Assembly: GCA_012031035.1 (NCBI GenBank)
Contig: JAAUUT010000019.1
Span: forward strand, 1 to 56,434
Origin: Candidatus Altimarinota bacterium
GTDB lineage: Bacteria; Cyanobacteriota; Cyanobacteriia; Cyanobacteriales; Microcystaceae
DNA: 56,434 nt
Direction: 5' to 3'
Numbering within the stretch: the first letter of the stretch is position 1; each line of letters starts with the position of its first letter. Below are positions 47,301 to 55,909 of the stretch, piece by piece. A program made the translations under genes and the position numbers. Under the pieces are notes generated by a model. The model made no database searches. It saw only the letters and a program-made list of their open reading frames with translations, and had not been told where the DNA came from.

Positions 47301-47979
47301 AGCGATCGCTGTAATTCTTGTTCGATAAGCTGATATCGTTCTTCTCTATCTCGAACCGATTCGAGAGTATCTTTCGTTTTTCAATTTTGCGATCGAATTC
47401 TGCTACGCCTGCAAGTTCGTCGATAATCTCTCGTCTCTCGCGCGAGTTCATGGTAATGATGCGGGTAACATCCCCTTGCAAGACGACGTTATAGCCTTCG
47501 GGATAAATTCGCAGGCGATTTAATTGTTCGTGTAATTCAGTAGCGTTACAAGGTTCGCCGTTGATGTAAAAAGTAGAAGAATAGGTTCCCGCTTTGGTCA
47601 CTCGCAAACGTCGCGTTACCGTCCATTCGTTACTGGTTATTGGATGGTGTCCGTTGTTGTTTTCTTGCGATTCCTCAGAAGAGGACAACTCTTGTATTCC
47701 TACCTCTGCTAGATCTGATAGATCGAAAGTGACAGAAACACTAGCTTCAGATGCGTTGCGATTGTTGCTATTGTTGTTATTGATTAAATCTGGCAAACGT
47801 TCCGCACGCATTCCTTTGGAAGTCGCCAGACCCAAACAAAATAATAGCGCGTCCAGGATATTCGATTTCCCAGAACCGTTGGGGCCAGAAACAACCGTAA
47901 ACCCTGGTAGAAAAGGAACTGAGGTCGTACCGCCAAACGATTTAAAGTGGGATAATTCCACGCGCTTGATATAAACCAT
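44356..47979 (-). CDS. smc: Chromosome segregation protein SMC (two frameshifts in the sequence as given)
   Basis: About 1207 residues once two single-base shifts are repaired. N-terminal Walker [20 protein letters not shown], long coiled coils, hinge around [20 protein letters not shown], second coiled coil, then ABC signature and Walker B at the C-terminus ([40 protein letters not shown]). One shift is a missing base in T5 at 47377-47381; the other is an extra base in C5 at 46249-46253, in the hinge. SMC is a condensin needed for orderly chromosome segregation, and conservation continues across both breaks, so they look like sequence errors. A short asparagine run ([10 protein letters not shown], about 47770) is a small insertion. 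Confidence 0.9.
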
Positions 47980-48208
47980 GCAATATGCACCAAAATGTGC
48001 TAAAAGGGTTTTGTTTTTGTATTAGTTTAGCAATAGGTGACAGGTTAGGTTTCTTAAGAGTTCCGCGATCGCTTTGACTTTTAAGTTATTAATTCATAGC
48101 TAATCTGCAATAACAATCTTATAAATTGCTTCTAGTCTAAAATTTAGAAAATTGTTACTAAAATTAAAACTGAGTGCGATCGCGAATAATTTATTTTCTG
48201 CGAGGCAA

Positions 48209-49129
48209 ATGATTAACTCAACTGCGGAATTATTAACCGTCGCTCGCCAGCACGGTTTTCGACTGAAGGCAGAAAGCATAAAGCTCGACAAATCGGGAAT
48301 CGATTTTCTGGTTGCTTTTGCCACGGATGAAGATGATATTTCGTGGGTATTCCGAATCCCTAGACGGTCTGATGTCATCGAAAGAGCGGTTTATGAAAAC
48401 CAAATCTTAAATCTGGTACGCGATCGCCTCCCAATCGCAGTCCCCAACTGGCAATTAAACGCATCAGAACTGATTGCTTACCCCAGACTTCCTGGAACTC
48501 CTGCTGCTACCATCAATCCAGAAATCAAGAATTACGATTGGTACATCAAACCGCAGTCGCTTAGTACTACTTTTGTTGACTCGTTAGCTGAAGCGATCGC
48601 CGCTTTACACTCCATTGAACCCGACGAAGCATCCAAAGCTGGCGTTCGGTTAATACAACCGATAGAGGCACGCCAATCCTTAGCACAACAAATGGAGAAA
48701 ACAAAAGAATTACTCGATATTTCTGATTTAATCTGGCGAAAATGGCAGAAATGGCTAGCTGACGATACCTATTGGCCGAAACATTCAGTATTCGTTCACG
48801 GCGATTTACATCCAGGACATATATTAGTCGATCGAAGCTATCGAGTCACTGGACTGATAGATTGGACGGAGGCTGAAGTTGCCGATCCAGCAACAGATTT
48901 TACTTTCTACTATTCTATTTTTGGAGCGTCTGCACTGTCTACCTTCCTTCAGCGATATCAAAAGGCTGGAGGTCGGGTGTGGAATCGAATGGAAGAACAC
49001 ATCGCCCAGTTGTCTTGTGCTTTCCCGGTAAAGATCGCGATGTTTGTGCTGCACACAGGTGAGGACACTTATTTAGAGCTAGCTAGAATGCTACTAAGCT
49101 CCCAAGAACAGCAATTGACCGAGCAATAA
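48209..49129 (+). CDS. Macrolide 2'-phosphotransferase-like kinase (APH fold)
   Basis: 306 residues from ATG 48209 (MINSTAELLTVARQHGFRLK), preferred over the in-frame ATG at 48152 because CGAGG lies just before it and the length then fits. The aminoglycoside/macrolide kinase fold is shown by SWVFRIPRRSDVIERAVYEN (ATP lobe), the catalytic loop FVHGDLHPGHILVD and the metal-binding GLIDWTEAEVADPATDF. These are close to Mph enzymes, which phosphorylate the 2'-hydroxyl of macrolides. In a cyanobacterium the true substrate could be another metabolite. Transcribed divergently from smc. Confidence 0.8.
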   Translation: MINSTAELLTVARQHGFRLKAESIKLDKSGIDFLVAFATDEDDISWVFRIPRRSDVIERAVYENQILNLVRDRLPIAVPNWQLNASELIAYPRLPGTPAATINPEIKNYDWYIKPQSLSTTFVDSLAEAIAALHSIEPDEASKAGVRLIQPIEARQSLAQQMEKTKELLDISDLIWRKWQKWLADDTYWPKHSVFVHGDLHPGHILVDRSYRVTGLIDWTEAEVADPATDFTFYYSIFGASALSTFLQRYQKAGGRVWNRMEEHIAQLSCAFPVKIAMFVLHTGEDTYLELARMLLSSQEQQLTEQ

Positions 49130-49164
49130 ATCTTAGTTGCGTCCGAGCGAGCGATCGCCTACAC

Positions 49165-50145
49165 TTAGCGCAGTACAAAACGACGAAGGAAAAAGCGATC
49201 GGGAAACTGAGATTCCCGTCCTGGTAAAAGGCGGTGGCGAATCTGTGACTCTGTAACCCAGACCTCATTTCCCGCTGTGGTTAAATTGACTGGAGAGATT
49301 AGATTTTCGGCTAAGACCTCAATGGGTTTGGGATTGGGTGCAGATAGATCGATTCGTAATAGACGACCATTGCCACTTTGAACAGACCCTTCGATCGCCA
49401 ACAGCAATCCATTCGAGTCAAATTGCATTCCATCAGGATTTTCTAAGGGATATTCCAGCACAACTTCTTCAATCATTGCTCGTCCTTGGGGTTGAGGTGT
49501 GACCTCGAACATCTTACCATCGGAAAATTGATTCACGATTGCGCTACCATTAGCACTCAATGCAATTCCAGCGAGTCCGACCCGCCCTTTAAAACGCAAG
49601 CGGTTGTCTTCTATCCAAGTTTGAAGTTGAGTTGCGCCCAATGGTACATAGTAGATGCGGGGATGGTTGCTATCCGTGACATAAACTCCACCCTTAGCAT
49701 CAATCGCGATGTCATTTCCAAATCCGCGATCGGGCATTTGCAGTACCTGTTTCACCTTACCAGAACTAACGTCGATCGCAAAAATACGATGAGGGCGGGG
49801 AGCCGTTTTGCTGTTGGGTTGAGTGCCGAGAAAGTCTGGAGAAGCTCCCCAGAGGATGCCACGAGGTTCGTCTAGTCTCAAACTCGTTGCCGCAAAGACC
49901 TCATCGTTTCCAGGAAATAAAGTTTCTATTTTTCCGTTAGGGGCGATCTGTAAGATCTGTCCGCTGGTGACAGAGCCAACATATAAAGTGCTGTTGCTCG
50001 CACGCGCAATACCATTGGGATACTGAAAGCCAGCAGGCAATTCGATGGGCGCTAGTTCTTTTGCAGAAGCAGCAACAGGATGCAGGGGTGACAGAGCGAT
50101 CGCAACTGCCGATCCCAAAACAAACATTACATCTCGCCGTTTCAT
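49165..50145 (-). CDS. Exported SMP-30/gluconolactonase-like beta-propeller protein
   Basis: 326 residues from ATG 50145 (MKRRDVMFVLGSAVAIALSP), with GGAG at 50153-50156 upstream. The twin arginines and hydrophobic stretch ending VAASAKE form a Tat- or Sec-type signal peptide. The mature part shows repeated blades of the sugar-lactonase type (FQYPNGIARASNSTLYVGSV, GFGNDIAIDAKGGVYVTDSN, NPDGMQFDSNGLLLAIEG). A lactonase or calcium-dependent hydrolase activity in the periplasm is plausible; the substrate is unknown. It is the third gene behind the MerR promoter, 14 bases after the SDR stop. Confidence 0.75.
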   Translation of the reverse strand: MKRRDVMFVLGSAVAIALSPLHPVAASAKELAPIELPAGFQYPNGIARASNSTLYVGSVTSGQILQIAPNGKIETLFPGNDEVFAATSLRLDEPRGILWGASPDFLGTQPNSKTAPRPHRIFAIDVSSGKVKQVLQMPDRGFGNDIAIDAKGGVYVTDSNHPRIYYVPLGATQLQTWIEDNRLRFKGRVGLAGIALSANGSAIVNQFSDGKMFEVTPQPQGRAMIEEVVLEYPLENPDGMQFDSNGLLLAIEGSVQSGNGRLLRIDLSAPNPKPIEVLAENLISPVNLTTAGNEVWVTESQIRHRLLPGRESQFPDRFFLRRFVLR

Positions 50146-50159
50146 ATTATTTCTCCATG

Positions 50160-50933
50160 TCAAGAAACACGATGTCCTGGAATTGCATATCCACCATCTA
50201 CAGAGATGGTTTGTCCAGTGATGTACGAAGCTGCATCAGAACAGAGCCAGACAACGGTTTGAGCCACTTCTTCTGATGTTCCTAACCGATGAGCGGGAAT
50301 ATGATGAATAAATGGCTTAGCTGCTGCATCATCGGGATGAACGAAACGCCGAAACATCTCCGTATCAATGATGCCAGGGTTAATGTTGTTGATGCGAATG
50401 TTGTGACTAGCGTATTCCAAAGCAGCAGGTCTGACCAGGCCATCAAGTCCGCCTTTACTGGCTGAGTAGATGGTCGAGCCTACCAATCCGCCTTTTGCCA
50501 GCCAAGATGAATTATTAACGATCGCGCCACCACTTCCCTGTTTGAGCATTTGTTCGATTTCATATTTCATACACAGCCAAACTGCTTTTAGGTTAATTGA
50601 GATTGTCTGTTCCCAATCGCTTTCAGAAAGTTCGGTAATCGGTGCAAACTTACCTTCAGTTCCCGCATTATTAAAGGCAAAATCGAGACGACCATAATGT
50701 TTGACTGTTTGCTCGATTAGCGATCGAATCTTATCAGAATTCGCCATATCTATTTTTATGAAATAGGCATCGCCACCAGCGTTACAAATTTGAGTCACCA
50801 CATCCTGACCCTTATCTTCACGACGAGCAGCAACGATAACCTTTGCGCCATATTTGGCAAACGCGATCGCAGCAGCGCGACCCATACCAGAGCTACCCCC
50901 AGTCACGAGGGCAACTTTCCCTTGAAAGTTCAT
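50160..50933 (-). CDS. Short-chain dehydrogenase/reductase (SDR)
   Basis: 257 residues of classical SDR type. Cofactor site TGGSSGMG at 11-18 with AARRED after beta-2, which favours NADP(H); NNAG; active-site Ser in NNSSWLAKGG; YSASK with catalytic Tyr and Lys; and the C-terminal DAASYITGQTISVDGGYAIP. It probably reduces a carbonyl compound. It lies 37 bases downstream of merR and is likely co-transcribed with it and with the lactonase-like gene. Confidence 0.88.
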   Translation of the reverse strand: MNFQGKVALVTGGSSGMGRAAAIAFAKYGAKVIVAARREDKGQDVVTQICNAGGDAYFIKIDMANSDKIRSLIEQTVKHYGRLDFAFNNAGTEGKFAPITELSESDWEQTISINLKAVWLCMKYEIEQMLKQGSGGAIVNNSSWLAKGGLVGSTIYSASKGGLDGLVRPAALEYASHNIRINNINPGIIDTEMFRRFVHPDDAAAKPFIHHIPAHRLGTSEEVAQTVVWLCSDAASYITGQTISVDGGYAIPGHRVS

Positions 50934-50970
50934 CTTTCAGTCTCCTAGTGTTTGATTGTAGTAAAAATAA

Positions 50971-51408
50971 TTAGTGTGCTTTGCTATCTAGTTCTTTTTC
51001 TAGACAATGCTTCCAGAAAATACAGTTGCGATCGCTCTCACCTGTTGCTTCAAGATATAGGTAATGTTTGACTTTCATCTCAATAACCTGTAGATGATGC
51101 GTCAGTTCCTCCAAGTTTTTTTTGACTCGCTCTCGATGTTCCTCAAGCAGGACAAGCCTTTCGCTAACCTCATTAGGACGCTGACGAACCAGATTTGCAA
51201 AAGCAAGCACTTTTTGAATGGACATTCCAGTTTCGCGTAAGCATACCAAAAACTCCAGCCAAGCAATATCCTCGGCTGAATATCGCCGATGACCATTAGA
51301 CGCTCGTTGAATCGGAGCTAACAGCCCAACTTTTTCGTAATAACGTAAAGCATGGATACTGAGCTTTGTCTTCTGAGCTACTTGTTTGATGGTGAATTCG
51401 TGCGTCAT
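50971..51408 (-). CDS. MerR family transcriptional regulator, AdhR/NmlR-like
   Basis: 145 residues. N-terminal winged helix (FTIKQVAQKTKLSIHALRYY, EKVGLLAPIQRASNGHRRYS), then a dimerisation coiled coil (LEEHRERVKKNLEELTHHLQ). Cys56 lies in the segment LVCLRETGM, the position of the reactive cysteine in aldehyde- and electrophile-sensing members such as AdhR and NmlR; two more cysteines lie near the C-terminus (NCIFWKHC). It probably activates its own promoter, annotated at 51415-51445, and with it the SDR and lactonase-like genes. The sensed signal is inferred from the family only. Confidence 0.88.
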   Translation of the reverse strand: MTHEFTIKQVAQKTKLSIHALRYYEKVGLLAPIQRASNGHRRYSAEDIAWLEFLVCLRETGMSIQKVLAFANLVRQRPNEVSERLVLLEEHRERVKKNLEELTHHLQVIEMKVKHYLYLEATGESDRNCIFWKHCLEKELDSKAH

Positions 51409-51414
51409 TCTAAA

Positions 51415-51445
51415 ACTATAAAAGCTAGAGTGCGCTCTAAGTCAA
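51415..51445 (-). promoter_or_regulatory. MerR-type promoter with 19-base spacer and operator dyad
   Basis: On the minus strand, TTGACT (51445-51440) and TATAGT (51420-51415) are 19 bases apart, the over-long spacing typical of MerR-activated promoters. The spacer holds the dyad TAGAG-CGCA-CTCTA. Only six bases separate the -10 box from the merR ATG, so the transcript would start at or next to the start codon (leaderless). Confidence 0.75.
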
Positions 51446-51533
51446 TACCAGATATAGACAAAATTTTTAAATATGCGCCTGATTCAGGGCGATTTTTTTG
51501 AATATGCACCAAGGGTTAAGATTATTTTTGTGA

Positions 51534-52064
51534 TTAATCGAGAATGCTTTGCTTTACATAGGTAACGGCAAGAGGTGTAATTCTTCGTTCGAGTTGCGAT
51601 ATGACAGCGCGATCGCTTTGAGTCCAGACTCTCGGTTGACCAAATACACTGGGTTGCAAAATCCCCCACAGTAATCCATCGCGACACAAATGAGCGTGAA
51701 TCAAAGCTCTATGACCAAAGCTTTTTCGCTCGAATTCTACATTGACGACATCAGGGCTAGCCGTCTCTATATCTTCAACATAAACAGAAGGTTTAGTTTG
51801 CAAGGCTGCTGCAAAAAGAGGATCTTCTTTGGGTAAAGATTCTGGCTCTTTTCTTAAGTCGTCGTGTCCAACGTTAGGGGCATTAGGATTGCGACACCAA
51901 CAATAAGCAGTCTTCCCAATATTATTTTTTGGATTGCGTAGGTAAAGAAAACAGCGATCGCATTGCAGAACTTCGCATAAAACTGGTAGTAGTGCAGAAA
52001 AAACAGCATCGGGTTCGTTATGATTTGTCAAAATCCTTTCTAAAGAGTCGGGTAAAGCTTGCAT
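51534..52064 (-). CDS. GAF-domain protein
   Basis: 176 residues, essentially one GAF domain: helical start MQALPDSLERILTNHNEPDA, strands around CEVLQCDRCFLYLRNPKNNI, SKFGHRAL-like RKSFGHRALIHAHLCRDGLL, and the closing FGQPRVWTQSDRAVISQLER seen in cyanobacterial phytochrome-like sensors. It lacks kinase or other output domains. I do not see the Cys-His pair of a bilin-binding cyanobacteriochrome, so it may bind another ligand or act as a partner subunit. Not in the merR transcript: it is upstream of it on the same strand. Confidence 0.75.
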   Translation of the reverse strand: MQALPDSLERILTNHNEPDAVFSALLPVLCEVLQCDRCFLYLRNPKNNIGKTAYCWCRNPNAPNVGHDDLRKEPESLPKEDPLFAAALQTKPSVYVEDIETASPDVVNVEFERKSFGHRALIHAHLCRDGLLWGILQPSVFGQPRVWTQSDRAVISQLERRITPLAVTYVKQSILD

Positions 52065-52303
52065 TTTTAATCTCCATCATTAATCGTGAACCACAAGAAA
52101 ACAGAAAGGCTCGAAATATTGTTCTTCAACTGAAGTCGATCGAAAGCATCAATTTGATATCTAACTGTTGCGCTCGGTAATAACGATAGGTTATTAAGCC
52201 ATATCTAATTTGAAATAAAAATCCTGTGAGTTGATTTTAATATTGATTTAAGGATTCTTAATGGGAATCACAAAAAATTTAATTCTCCATCGAACGTTAT
52301 TTG

Positions 52304-53416
52304 ATGAAACGCGATCGAAGTAACACAATGTATCCTAATCCTAACAATTCTCATTCTGGAATTTCCCGTCGCAAAGCGATTCAAACAATCGGACTTGGAG
52401 CCGCCACCACTATCTTTACAGCCTGCGCTCTCAATAACCAACAAGCAACGAGTCAGACGGGGCAATCTAATGCAAATCAGTCATCGGAGATGATTACCAA
52501 AGAAATACCGCGCACAAAAGAAAGAGTTCCTGCAATCGGCTTAGGAACCTTTCTAACCTTTGATGTATTAGCCGAAAAGCCGCGCGACAACCTTCAGCAA
52601 GTTATGCAGCGTTTTTGGGATGCAGGAGGACGTATGGTAGATGTCTCGCCACTTTACGGGATGTCAGAGGCAAATGTCGGCGAGTTTTCACAGAAGCTCG
52701 GCATTACCAATGATATGTTTGTTGCTAATAAAATCTGGGCGACTGGTCAATACTTGGGAGATAGAAGTCAAGCGCAGAGTCAGTTTGAGCAATCCACTAA
52801 AGAACTGTCGCGCGATCGCATGGATCTAATGCAGGTTCATAGTCTGGTGAATGTAGATGTCATCGTTCCTTTGCTGCAAGCATGGAAGCAAGAAGGTAGA
52901 ATTCGCTATGTAGGTGTCACCCATCACGAGCCAGTGTATTTTGCACCTATCGAACGATGGATTGAGAGAGGTAATCTGGATTTTGTGCAAATTCGCTACT
53001 CGATCGCGCAACGGGAAGCCGAAGACAGAATCTTACCAGCCGCCGCAGCGCAAGGAACAGCAGTCTTAGTCAATATGCCCTTTGAGAAGGCGCGTCTATT
53101 TGAATTGGTAAAAGGACAACCGCTACCCGATTTTGCCAGCGAGATTGGCTGTGAAAACTGGGCGCAGTTTTTTCTCAAGTATGCAATCTCCCATCCTGCC
53201 GTCACTGCGGCTATTCCAGCTACCACGAATCCCGACCACGTAGCTCAGAATATGGGGGCACTAAGAGGGTCATTACCCGATAAGGCGATGCGAGATCGCA
53301 TGGTGAAACACATGGAAAGCATTCCCGGTTTTGACAAACTCACCCAAACCTCTTGGTATCCCGGAAAACAGTTCGCCGGACTGGTTCGCCTGCCGAATCC
53401 ACGCCCAATCAGTTGA
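52304..53416 (+). CDS. Tat-exported aldo/keto reductase family protein
   Basis: About 370 residues from ATG 52304 (ATG 52328, MYPNPNNS, is also possible). The N-terminus carries a twin-arginine motif SRRKAIQTIGLGAATT and ends in FTAC, a possible lipobox, so the protein is probably outside the plasma membrane. The aldo/keto reductase barrel follows. The catalytic tetrad is recognisable: Asp and Tyr in MVDVSPLYG, Lys in VANKIW, His in MQVHS. Exported members of this family are unusual, because the cofactor NADPH is cytoplasmic; Tat export of a folded holoenzyme would explain it. The glyoxalase-fold gene follows after 7 bases. Confidence 0.82.
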   Translation: MKRDRSNTMYPNPNNSHSGISRRKAIQTIGLGAATTIFTACALNNQQATSQTGQSNANQSSEMITKEIPRTKERVPAIGLGTFLTFDVLAEKPRDNLQQVMQRFWDAGGRMVDVSPLYGMSEANVGEFSQKLGITNDMFVANKIWATGQYLGDRSQAQSQFEQSTKELSRDRMDLMQVHSLVNVDVIVPLLQAWKQEGRIRYVGVTHHEPVYFAPIERWIERGNLDFVQIRYSIAQREAEDRILPAAAAQGTAVLVNMPFEKARLFELVKGQPLPDFASEIGCENWAQFFLKYAISHPAVTAAIPATTNPDHVAQNMGALRGSLPDKAMRDRMVKHMESIPGFDKLTQTSWYPGKQFAGLVRLPNPRPIS

Positions 53417-53423
53417 GATAGTT

Positions 53424-53960
53424 ATGAGCCAAAATCTTAAAAAGCGATCCCAGCAAACGATCCCTATTCTAAAACACTGTCTAAAAACACCATTTTGGAT
53501 GGGATTAGGACTGGTTATCGCGATTGCTTTTACACAACAAACTCTTATTTATGCACAATCTTTTTCTCAACTTCAATTGCATCACGTCACCCTTTCAGTT
53601 AGCGATGTGGATCTCGTTTCTCAGTGGTATGCTGACATACTTGGATTTAATATTAGGGATCGCTTTACCCTTACCCGTCCCGATGGCAGCAAAATACAGG
53701 TTGCCCGCGTCGAAATCCCTGGATTGAGGATGAATATTTCGCAATTTGATGGTTCTGTATCGCCCAACCGTAATGGAGAACGTCAAGGATGGCGGCATAT
53801 TGCCTTTCAAGTCGATAGTGTCGATGACAATTATCAGCGTCTGCGCGATCGAGGAGTGCAGTTTCTAGGGGAACCATTTACCTATAATCCACCAGGATAT
53901 CGGATTGCATTTTTTAGAGATCCTGAAGGCAACATTTTAGAACTTTATCAAGATCTCTAG
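53424..53960 (+). CDS. Exported glyoxalase/VOC family protein
   Basis: 178 residues from ATG 53424 (MSQNLKKRSQQTIPILKHCL). A hydrophobic signal segment (FWMGLGLVIAIAFTQQTLIY, then AQS) is followed by one VOC module: LHHVTLSVSDVDLVSQWYAD, the middle WRHIAFQVDSVDDNYQRLRD and the final FFRDPEGNILELYQDL. The metal-ligand positions of the fold (His in LHHVT, His in WRHIAF, Glu in ILELYQ) are all present, so it may be active. With the aldo/keto reductase just upstream it forms an extracytoplasmic pair, perhaps for reactive carbonyls; this is inference. Confidence 0.8.
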   Translation: MSQNLKKRSQQTIPILKHCLKTPFWMGLGLVIAIAFTQQTLIYAQSFSQLQLHHVTLSVSDVDLVSQWYADILGFNIRDRFTLTRPDGSKIQVARVEIPGLRMNISQFDGSVSPNRNGERQGWRHIAFQVDSVDDNYQRLRDRGVQFLGEPFTYNPPGYRIAFFRDPEGNILELYQDL

Positions 53961-54072
53961 TGTTTTTGAGGAATTTATTCGAGCCATATTTGGTTGAAGA
54001 TGACACTTTTATGTCATATTCGCTGTTTAAACTGAGATTGATATGACTTTCTTCCGAAAAAGGAGATTTTCA

Positions 54073-54846
54073 ATGAATCAACTTCTTGACAAAAAAACTG
54101 TAATCACTGGCAGCAGTGAAGGAATCGGATTTGGCATTGCTGAAGCCTTTGCTCGCAATGGTGCTGATGTTTGGTTGGTAGGTCGCGATGTAACCAAGCT
54201 ACAGCAGTCACAGGAGAAGTTACAGACATATAACATTAACGTGCAAACAACCGCGATCGATCTGTACGCTGAGGGAGCTTCTATGCAGCTTGCCGATACG
54301 ATTTGCCAGAAGTGGGATGCTGTCGATGTTCTAGTTAACAATGCTGGACTTTCCATCTTCACGCCTTTTTCAGAAGTCTCCCCAGCAGAGTTTGAGTCGC
54401 AGTTAACCCTTAATGTTCGCGTTCCTTATCTATTTACTCAAGCACTGCTCCCACAATTACAGTTAGCGCGCGGCTCGATTATTAACATCTCTTCGTATTT
54501 CGCTCAACGGGCGATTCCAGTGAGACCATCTAGTGCTTATTCACTCACCAAAGGAGCCATTAACTCTTTTACTAAAACACTTGCTTGTGAGTTAGGTTCT
54601 ACAGGGATTCGCGTCAATGCGATCGCGCCTGGTGCAACTAGAACACCACTTCATGCTCGCAATACCCAAAAGTTATCTCCAGAAGCCAAGACAAGATTGG
54701 ATGAATATCTGCAAGTATCCTATCCTCTCAATTCAATGGGCGAACCAGAAGATATTGGCAACATGGCAGTGTATTTAGCTTCTGATGCTGCCAAATGGAT
54801 AACAGGTGCAATTTTTAATGTCGATGGTGGATTGACTACGAACTGA
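54073..54846 (+). CDS. Short-chain dehydrogenase/reductase (SDR)
   Basis: 257 residues from ATG 54073 (MNQLLDKKTVITGSSEGIGF); AAGGAGA at 54059-54065 fixes this start. TGSSEGIGFG binds the cofactor, with GRDVT after beta-2; NNAG, SSYFAQRAI and YSLTK supply the catalytic Ser, Tyr and Lys; GDPEDI-like GEPEDIGNMAVYLASDAAKW and FNVDGGLTTN end it. It resembles 3-oxoacyl-ACP-reductase-type SDRs but is remote from any fatty-acid gene. It is not closely similar to the SDR at 50160-50933. Confidence 0.87.
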   Translation: MNQLLDKKTVITGSSEGIGFGIAEAFARNGADVWLVGRDVTKLQQSQEKLQTYNINVQTTAIDLYAEGASMQLADTICQKWDAVDVLVNNAGLSIFTPFSEVSPAEFESQLTLNVRVPYLFTQALLPQLQLARGSIINISSYFAQRAIPVRPSSAYSLTKGAINSFTKTLACELGSTGIRVNAIAPGATRTPLHARNTQKLSPEAKTRLDEYLQVSYPLNSMGEPEDIGNMAVYLASDAAKWITGAIFNVDGGLTTN

Positions 54847-54946
54847 TCGATGTCACTCCTGTATCACATTTGCTTATTAGCCTAAGAGTAGTAGTCTGAC
54901 TTGAACCTCTACATAAAGCATTTTAAGTGAGAAGGAGATAGTACTC

Positions 54947-55633
54947 GTGAATCGCCAGCAATCAAGTAATTCAAGCAGTAATGTCGATCATGATCGCCTA
55001 GATGGTGAAGGCGAAATGAAAAAATTACCTGCATCTCTAACTAGCAGAGTAATTACAATTCTCGGACTTTGTTCTTTAGCTGCGATTATTGCGGTTATGT
55101 TGTTTACTAGCGAACGTAACGGCCCTGGATCGCAACTTCTCACTGCAACTACTGAAAATGCTGCCAATACTCCAGTTTCTGATGTGGATGCGATCGCTCA
55201 AACAACTCAACCCGATGCAAAGCCAGATGCTAGCAGTCAGTGTGTTGCTACCGAAACAATGCCTGGGGGTGACAATTTCTATGTTCCCAATGCACCTATC
55301 GTTGAGAATTTAGGCACTGGACTTATCGTTCGAGGTACAGTGCGAGAGGCAGGAACTTGCTCTCCCGCCCGCAATGCACGCATTCAAATCTGGTTAAATA
55401 CCGCACGAGGCGGTGAAGGCGATCCAAGTAATCGAGGAAGCGTCATGACCGATGAAAATGGACGGTATCGACTGGAAACATCACCTGTTGTGTCGCAGTT
55501 TGGACAACCTCACGTTCATATTGCCTATGATGACGGTGCCTATGTACCGCTTTTCCTGCGAGCGGTAATGGAAAATGAAAATGCTTCGAGTTTTACCGTC
55601 GATTTTTTTCTAGAGCCTAATAATAATGGATAA
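54947..55633 (+). CDS. Membrane-anchored intradiol ring-cleavage dioxygenase-like protein
   Basis: 228 residues from GTG 54947, with AAGGAG at 54932-54937. One N-terminal membrane helix (about 29-52, VITILGLCSLAAIIAVMLFT). The outer part has the protocatechuate-dioxygenase-like fold: DNFYVPNAP (first Tyr), LIVRGTVREAGTCSPARNAR, ENGRYRLETSP (second Tyr) and GQPHVHIAY (His-x-His). These supply the Tyr-Tyr-His-His set that binds ferric iron in catechol dioxygenases. Exported relatives are common and of unclear substrate. Its stop overlaps the next ATG by translational coupling. Confidence 0.8.
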   Translation: MNRQQSSNSSSNVDHDRLDGEGEMKKLPASLTSRVITILGLCSLAAIIAVMLFTSERNGPGSQLLTATTENAANTPVSDVDAIAQTTQPDAKPDASSQCVATETMPGGDNFYVPNAPIVENLGTGLIVRGTVREAGTCSPARNARIQIWLNTARGGEGDPSNRGSVMTDENGRYRLETSPVVSQFGQPHVHIAYDDGAYVPLFLRAVMENENASSFTVDFFLEPNNNG

Positions 55634-55898
55634 ACCCCTGCAAAAATGGCTCGGACAGGTGGTGTTTGCAGCCCTCCTCATGCTGCCGACGCTACTTGCT
55701 GCATTAAGTCCATTACAAACTGGACGGGCAACAATTTGGCTCTTGGGGACTCTAGCTGGCGTGTTGTCCTTGAGTTTGATGGTGGTGCAAGTCTTCCTCC
55801 CGACTAGATGGCTCAATGCCTTAATTGGCGGGAATAACTGGCGTTGGCATAGCATTCTGGGAGTTAGTGTTACTGGACTCGCGATCGCTCACGTTTAA
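55626..55898 (+). pseudogene. Truncated ferric-reductase-like membrane protein
   Basis: 90 residues with three hydrophobic helices (VVFAALLMLPTLLAALSPLQ, IWLLGTLAGVLSLSLMVVQV, HSILGVSVTGLAIAHV). The last ones, with WRWHSILG and AHV, look like the heme-binding helices of ferric reductase-like proteins, which normally continue for several hundred residues through further helices and an FAD/NAD domain. Here the frame stops directly after AHV. The next gene starts 11 bases later and no remnant of the missing part is seen, so this looks like a deletion product rather than a simple frameshift. Confidence 0.6.
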
Positions 55899-55909
55899 AA
55901 AATTTGCTC

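Noticed and set aside
51534-52064. GAF protein as a bilin-binding cyanobacteriochrome
   Set aside because: The cysteine near HAHLCRDGLL is not followed by His and the usual chromophore-binding motif is not seen, so I only call a GAF domain.
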